From assembly GCA_020002185.1 (NCBI GenBank), contig CM034534.1, positions 67,445,256 through 67,509,255 of the forward strand: DNA of 64,000 nucleotides. The letters run 5' to 3'. The notes beneath the pieces are model-generated. The model was not told the origin of the DNA and made no database searches. It worked only from the letters and a program-made list of their open reading frames with translations. This stretch comes from Paraescarpia echinospica (taxonomy: Eukaryota > Annelida > Polychaeta > Sabellida > Siboglinidae). Position numbers and translations under genes: made by a program. Shown in pieces: positions 43,401 to 52,400 of this stretch; the first letter of the stretch is position 1; each line of letters starts with the position of its first letter.

Positions 43401-46400
43401 TAACCACAGGTATGTAGTACAATGAGACTGACCACAGATACAATAAGACTGACCACAGGTATGTAGTACAATAAGACTGACCACAGATATGTAATACAAT
43501 AAGACTGACCAGAGGTATGTAATACAATAAGACTGACCAGAAGTATGTAATACAATAAGACTGACCACAGGTATGTAGTACAATGAATCTGACCACAGGT
43601 ACATAATACGATAAGACTGACCACAGGTACGTAATACATAATAAGACTGACCACAGGTACATAATACGATAAGACTGACCACAGGTACATAATACGATAA
43701 GACTGACCACAGGTACAAAATACAATAAGACTGACCACAGGTACATAATACAACAAGACTGACCACAGGTATGTAATACAATAAGACTGACTACAGGTAA
43801 GTAATACAATGAGACTGACCACAGGTATTTAATACAATAAGACTGACTACAGGTATGTAATAAAATGAGACTGACCACAGGTACGTAATACAATAAAGCT
43901 AACCACAGGTATGTAGTACAATGAGACTGACCACAGATACAATAAGACTGACCACAGGTATGTAGTACAATAAGACTGACCACAGATATGTAATACAATA
44001 AGACTGACCAGAGGTATGTAATACAATAAGACTGACCAGAGGTATGTAATACAATAAGACTGACCACAGGTATGTAGTACAATGAATCTGACCACAGGTA
44101 CATAATACGATAAGACTGACCACAGGTACGTAATACATAATAAGACTGACCACAGGTACATAATACGATAAGACTGACCACAGGTACAAAATACAATAAG
44201 ACTGACCACAGGTACATAATACAACAAGACTGACCACAGGTATGTAATACAATAAGACTGACTACAGGTAAGTAATACAATGAGACTGACCACAGGTACC
44301 AAATACAATAAGACTGACCACAGGTATGTAGAACAACGAGACTGACCACAGGTACAATAAGACTGACCACAGGTATGTAGTACAATAAGACTGACCACAG
44401 ATATGTAATACAATAAGACTGACCACAGATATGTAATACGATAAGACTGACCACAGGTATGTAATACGATAAGACTGACCACAGGCATGTAGTACAATGA
44501 ATCTGACCACAGGTTCATAATACGATAAGACTGACCACAGGTACAAAATACAATAAGACTGACCACAGGTACATAATACAACAAGACTGACCACAGGTAC
44601 CAAATACAATAAGACTGACCACAGGTATGTAGAACAACGAGACTGACCACAGGTACAATAAGACTGACCACAGATATGTAATACGATAAGACTGACCACA
44701 GGTATGTAATATGATAAAACTGACCACAGGCATGTAGTTCAATGAATCTGACCACAGATATGTAATACAATAAGACTGACCACAGATATGTAATACAATA
44801 AGACTGACCACAGGTACGTAATGCAATAAGACTGACTACAGCAGGGCATTTTATATTGAATTTTCACTGGGGGGCAATGTCTTTAAAAAAAAATGTAATG
44901 GTAAAAAGGGCAGTTTACGCATACATTAATGATTATGTTCATGCATGTATGAAAGCTTAATATAATGCGCTATTACCTTTGTATTCACATAGTTGTGGGG
45001 CCTACAGTGATGAGTGATGACTGCATCTTGGTATGAAAATAAATGTTACACATATATCCTAGAAACCTGTTTTATTATAACCAATACCTGCAGTAGTCAT
45101 ACAAACATGAGACGTATCCTGCAAGTCAGAACGTTTGACAGTTGTCTCTATTTGACTAGACGAGTTCTGTTTCTTGGGTGAATTTCCTAACGAATTCACG
45201 CTGTCCGTAGATGTCCCAGTACGGAGCTCAGCATCGATCTTCTTGTCTTCTCCAAGAATCCGACGACAGTGGGTCGAGGGTCATACTAGGTGGTGTCCAC
45301 ACTATTCAGTGCCACCATGAGTGGTGCATTTCTCCTGTCCTCATTCATACTGGTGCGGTGATTATCAACCACGTGGTTGTGGTGGCTCACATACGATCCT
45401 TTCGGTCTGCGTAGAGTGTGGACTCATACAAGCCAGAGATGCCAACACGTTCTGAACTGAACCTGTTGTGACTGGCAGAAGTTGGCGCAGTCTGACAGTC
45501 AACTTACAACCGAGATCACAGCCATCAGGCAGGAATGGCACATTCATCATGTTTTCCCACTACTCGGCTGCCCCTTCCGCAAAGTCAGATGCCTCATCGG
45601 GGAAAAGGCGCCTGACGACGCGCACATCATGCTCAATGAATGATCTTAGACTGTGTGACATCACTAACTCCTTCATGTCTTTGATGAAGTCCTCCTGCTT
45701 CGGGTGCATGCGTTCAGACATGTATTTGCAAGAAGCTTGCACGACCTCCAACTTGACTGCTCGTCTGTCGCAGCGGTTTGTACAAACGAACTGGTCATTA
45801 CACTTTCGTTGTGTTAAGTCCTCTTTTGTTTTATTGGTTGGACAACTCACTTTCTCCTCCCTTCTTGGGAATGGTCCACACCTCATTAGGTTCAACTTCT
45901 TGATTGCCGCATCAGTCACAGTGAGAAGATCGCTGATGATCAAATCACTCCATTGCAACTTCTTTTGGGGTTTTTCAAATATATCCAGGATGTCGCCCAT
46001 CAGTGCGGTGATCAACGTTTGTTGGTGGTTCCAGATTCTCAGGAACCCTTTGGCTTCAGCCTTCTCCTTTCTGTCACTGGTACTTTCTGGTGCCTTCATC
46101 TGTTCCCACACCATAATGCAATCTGATAGGTTATTCAGCACACCATCCACAAGCTGCAGCTCGTGCTGGGCAAACATGACATCGTGGTGCCGGGGGAACT
46201 GTTTGACATTCCCGGCCTGCGCTGACATCTTCATCCGTCTTGTTTTCTGGAAGAATCATACGAGTCCCGGTAGATTGGACTTCCTGATTCCCAACTAAGG
46301 TATGGTGCTGACGACCGACTCAATGGCTAGGTCAGATCGGTGTGCAGCACACCAGAATGTTGCTAAACCTCTCTGCATTTGGTCAGCAAGCAGACGCCAT

Positions 46401-49400
46401 GATCCACCTTGTCTGCCGATGTTTGCCGCTTCGCCGTCAGTGGTAACACCAATCAGCTTCGTGTCTTTACCTCCTATCAGATCCAGAGCTTTGTTCACCG
46501 TTTCAAGTAGTCCAGGGGCACCTTCTTCTCTGGCGAATGCATGACAACTGCTACTTGAGTTTTTTATTATACCCAAGTGCAAATTAAACCAAACACACTA
46601 AAACAAATAAAAAGTAAGCCCTACATGGGGCCGGTTTGGGAGAAGGGGACACACTGGGGGGAAAGTTGGTCTGACTGGGGGGGCAAATGAAAGGGCTGGG
46701 GGCGGGCAATGCCCCCCACTTTGTACATTAAAAACGCCCTGGACTACAGGTCCATAATACAACAAGACTGACCACAGGTATGTAATACAACATGACTGAC
46801 CACAGGTATGTAGTACAATGAGACTAACCACAGGTTTGTAATACACAATAAGACTGACTACAGGTACATAATACGATAAGACTGACCAAAGGTATGTAAC
46901 ACACAATAAGACTGACCACAAGTACCAAATACAATAAGACTGACCACAGGTATGTAGAACAACGATACTGACCACAGGTACAATAAGACTGACCACATGT
47001 ATGTAATACAATAAGACTGACCACAGATACGTAATATAATAAGACTGACCACAGGTAGGTAATAGAATAAGACTGACCACAGGTACGTAATAGAATAAGA
47101 CTGACCACAGGTACGTAATAGAATAAAACTGAACACAGGTACGTAATACAATAAGACTGACCACAGGTACGTAACACAGTAAGACTGACCACAGGTGCAT
47201 AATACGATACGACTGACCACAGGTGCATAATACAATAAGACTGACCACAGGTATGTGATACACAATAAGACTGACCACAGGTACGTAACACAATAAGACT
47301 GACCACAGGTACGTAACACAATAAGACTGACCACAGATAAGAAGGTATTGAAGATGTGCTTGCCACCAGTTCACATTTAATAGTTTGAAAATATTTTTCG
47401 CAGTTTGAAAATTTTTAACGCAAAATGTTCAAATTGTAAATATATACTCTGATGACGAATGCGTACACGCACCTGCGCACGCTCGCACGCATGCACACCC
47501 ACCCACACATTGAAGTAATTTTATACTGTTAAAGGACAAACACAAACCTTGTTCACAGATGTCAGGGAGAAAGGTCAACAAATTGGAGATTTATCCAAAC
47601 AACTTGTGGCGCCCTCTGACCGTGGAAGTGAGCGGTACACACAGTGGGTGAATTCGCTCAAACGTCCCATAGCAATGATCAGAGACTCGAACATGAAGCA
47701 GCTGGTTTTTGCATGCATCAGACATTTAAAGGTAAGTACCCTATGGTACATGCAAGTAATGGTGAAGCATTAATCATATGCCTGTAAGGACAATTACATT
47801 GTCGTTTGGACGGGCCCAGTGTATACAATATATATAAATACATATATATATATAATAACATAGGTAACAGCGTATTATTGGCTCACGTCATCAAGTCACA
47901 AAAAGAATGATTTATTACATGAACACGTGGAGTGCATTTCACACTTTAACCACTAAATATATAGAACATACACACACACTACATTGATTTCACAGGAATA
48001 AGAGTTCATAAGTGACGGGACGTTTGTGCTGCAAATTAGATCAAAGTAATTTATTAATTAGTTGACAACCATATGTATGGTGTGTTATTTTGACAGATGT
48101 ACAACGAAGCTGTACTCATCAACGCTGTATGTCAGTCGTTGGATGCTCTCAAATACGTACACGATGACATGGCACAGATAAAGCAGGCGTATCCAAATGA
48201 GACGGAAGTGTGGTTGGAAAACATCTTCAAAGGTTTGTTCTTGTTCATTTGCTGAACATTTCTCAGGGTAGATCATTTGTATGCAAATGAGTTTTTTTTA
48301 AGCATTTCCAACATGTGATGTGTTACCCTTTAGAGGCTTTCGTTGATGTGACACACTAACTTCTTCAGTACGCATTATCTCACTTGTATGATGACGGCAT
48401 ACGTCACATGTATGATGACGGCATACGTCACATGTATGATGACGGCATACGTCACATGTACTGAAGAATTTGGTGTCTTACATCGATGAAAGCCTCTACA
48501 AGGTAAAAAAGTCACATACTGGATATATTTAATTTCCATATATTTGTTCTTGTTCATTTACGTTTACAAGTAATTGGTATTTGCACGGCTACTAGTTAGA
48601 TTTTTAGTCAGTCCATATCTTCTCCAACACTGTGTTTATGATATTTAATTCTAATGTAGTATAATATGCTCTTACAAAACAAAATCCACATATACCCGAG
48701 ATGGGTGGGACAGATAATAGACACGTGAATCTGGGAAGTGCTGAGAGAGGAGGTTGGCTTGCCAGAATCTGAGATGAGTGTGGAGAGATTTGGTGGGATT
48801 AGGAGGGAGTGGAGAATGAAAGCAAGATACATGGGATGGTGGAGATGACAGTGTGAGAACAGCTACGGGAAAGGAATGGAAAAAGTCAAGGGTCAGTATC
48901 GATATCGACCTCACCCAGGAAAGAGTGGAACATTTCGCTGGTGATTTATCCAGTTGTATAACCCTTTTAATGATTTAGTATTAATGTTGTAACCTGTTCT
49001 ATCATCAATCTTTGCTACTTCTTGTACAACCAACTTTTTACCCCAAGATGTAACACTACAACCGAGAAGAACGCTGCTGTTTCATACATATTTCCTCCTT
49101 CTGGTGTCTAATTGAGCAACTGAAACTCTGGCTGAATGTGGCTGAATTAGGTTCAAGGAACATACAAATGTGGATAAGCCTTCATGAGGACGAGATCATT
49201 GTCTGGCCACAGGACACACCAAATAAGAGTTGTGACCCGAGAACAGAACTGGCATAAGTGGAAAGTAAAGAGGCTCTCTACATCCAACACAGAGCCCCTA
49301 CCATGAACCGCGATCAGGTATGCCACCTGCCCGCCATCTACAACCATACCATTCACTGAATCTGAGCTGCGTCATATGACATCAATGCGTGAATAAGATC

Positions 49401-52400
49401 CGCTGTAGACTGGTCGAAACATCACGCAAGTTTCAACATTTGCTCCAAAGCTTATTATTATATTTCTTGCTGTCTAACAATTACGTGTATGTAATTTGTG
49501 TTCTTCAGAAAGAGAAGAAGCTCTTCGGAAGATCAGCAGAGATGTTCGGTACAGTAACCCGAAACTGGAAAGATTACGGGAAGAAATCAGAAAATATTAT
49601 GAAGAAGACACCGACTCCCGTGGAATTGTATTCTGCAAGACACGTGCAATGACAGAGGCACTGGCTCGATGGATGAGAGAAACACCAGATCTAGAGTGGC
49701 TGAATCCAAAGCGGCTTGTTGCAGCCAATGCACCGACCGATAAAGGAGGTCTATTTGTATACATTCATACTTATTTTATTAGCAACAATGTAGCTAAATC
49801 CGCCCATGCTTATTGACATATTTTATGATTTGTTATTGTCCAAATTTTGTTTAATGTAACCATAATTTGCAAAGTTCCAAGCATTAATCAGCCCTACCAA
49901 ATATCAGAGAAATAGTAACTTAAATTCACGAAGGTCTTAAATCGGTTATTTGGGGAAGTTTAGTTGTTACAGTAATAATTCTTGGAGGTATTCAACACCA
50001 AGCCTTCATTTTTATAGATATAAATATCATATATATATATATATGTGTGTATGTTTCGTATCATATATGATTATTCATTATTCACGCACTTGCAGGAATG
50101 GAGCAAAGTGAGCAAGATGATGTTCTGCGATACTTCCGGGATGGTCATCACAAGATCATCATAGCGACATCAGTGGCGGAAGAAGGGCTGGACATACAAG
50201 CTTGCAACTTTGTCATCAGATACGAGCATGTCACCAATGAAACAGCCCGTATACAAGCGCGTGGTTAGTGACAACTACCCTTAAAATGTTATCACCTTCA
50301 CAAAATTTAAAGTGATCTTCTGGTGTAGAGCACTGTGTGTTTGGGTATCAATGAGAGCACTTTTGGGATGGTAGGAATACTAACTCCAACCAATGAGAAA
50401 AAGAATTACAACCAAAGATACACCGATAGTGCCAGTGAAGAGGAATGTCAGGTTTATCACAATTTATGGCAGTTATCTAGGCATTGTTAGCCAAGCCCAA
50501 GCCAACTAGTTCACGCTGATCGAGGTTGAAGTTACATGACTGCAACATATAACGTTTGCCTCTTCTCTCCACCTGTACATCTTATTCGCACATACAACCA
50601 TCTACCTTTAAACACACTCAATGCTAAGGTACGCAGGCTTCTAATGTTTTCAAAGTTAATACAAAACAGCTCTTTATTTATAAATCTTATACAAACTCAC
50701 ATTTAGCCATGCTGGCACAAACCACTCGAAGCGTAAGCCACTCAAACTCCCTACGTCATCATTAATGTTGTACTTCTGGGTGCTGACCTCTATTTCTAAC
50801 TAACAACATTACATCTCTTCTCTCTTTACAATATAATTAAACCGCTTAAAACAAAAATGCTTAAACTACAGTGATAACTAAACTATACAATGCACTGTCC
50901 AAACAAAAGTCTCTGATGTGACGTTCATCGTAAGTGCATCGGGAGCAGTCTTCAGGCTTCACTATGTGAACAAGTCCTATATATAACTCTGTGTCCAGCT
51001 CCCCGTTTCTGTCATTGCAGTTCAGATTGCCTTTCCAAGTGTCCTCATATATCGCTCCGCTTCTCCATTCGGGGCCACAGCGGCATTATTTTGTGATGTC
51101 GAAATCCTATGAACCTCGCCCAGTTGTCAAATTTCTCACTGTTGAAATGCGGACCGTTATCACACTGCACAACCTCAGGTATTCCCTGTCTTGCAAATAT
51201 TGCATCCAATTTAGGAATCATTGCCCTTGCAGACGTCGAGTGTAGTATCTCTATTTCAGGATACTGACTATAGTCATCAATGACTACAAGTATGTATTCA
51301 CCGGATTTGACAGGTCCACAGAAGTCGATGGACACTTCTTTCCATGGCTCCTTTGGAAACTCTGTCATCTTGAGTGGTTCTTTGTTCGTAGTTTCTATGC
51401 ATGCCTGACATGGCAAACAATTTTGAACAATCTTTTCCACACGCCTGTCAATGCCTGGAAATCATACGGTCTCTAGGAGTAGAGCTTTCGTCTTTACGAT
51501 GCCCTGATGGCTGGCATGGGCAATGTTCACAGCACGGTTCTGTAAAATCTCTGGGAGAATGATCCTTTTTTCTCTGAGAACTAATCCATCCAGTATTGAC
51601 TAATCGTCTTTGACACTCTTGTACGCAGCATATTTGGCATCTAATTCGTGCCACCTTCCTGAAACAATGCATTCCACTATGAGCTGCAGTTCCTCGACCC
51701 TTACTGTTTCATTCTCGAGCTTTTCTCGGAGAACACTCTTCTTTCCTTCATTCTGGTGGCTCTGAATCGCATTGATAATAAGTTGACTAGTCTGCAGATC
51801 TAGCCATGATTTGCTGTCTTGTTTTCCTTCAGATGGAGGATGTAGAGAAAGGTAGTTATTGAAATGATCACAACCCCAGCATATTGCCAATGCCTCTCTT
51901 TCAGTCTGGCTATACATCGACTGTCTGTTAGCACTCGACTGCCATATTCGATTATGGAAACCTCTCCATTTGCCTTCTTCTGTGTGAGAATTGCACCTAG
52001 ATCATGTGGGCTGGCGTCCATCACGAGTTCAGTGAGCAGCTTTTTATTGGATTAACTAAGCGTTTCCCAGTCTGCCATTCGGTCTTTCAGCTCATTGAAC
52101 GCTTGTCGTTGATCCTTTCGCCAATTCCAAGGACAATCGTGTTTCGTGAGGCGTTTAAACGGGTCTACTACAGTGCTGTACTCTGGAATGAATCTGGAGA
52201 CATATTGGGCCATTCCCAACATACTGCGCACCTCTTCAACATTCTGCGGCTTGCATGCGTGATAGCAGACACTTTATGTTCACTGGGACTAATTCCATCT
52301 TCACTGAAGACATGTCCATAGAACTGGATACTGCTCTTGAAGAATTCACATTTGTCTCTGTTGGCCGTGACATTGTATTCTCTCAATCGCTGGAGGACTT

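Noticed and set aside
39838..47374. Many minus-strand frames of 70-370 residues rich in [15 protein letters not shown]
   Set aside because: Translation of the 28-bp donor satellite; frames are shared among copies only because of duplication.
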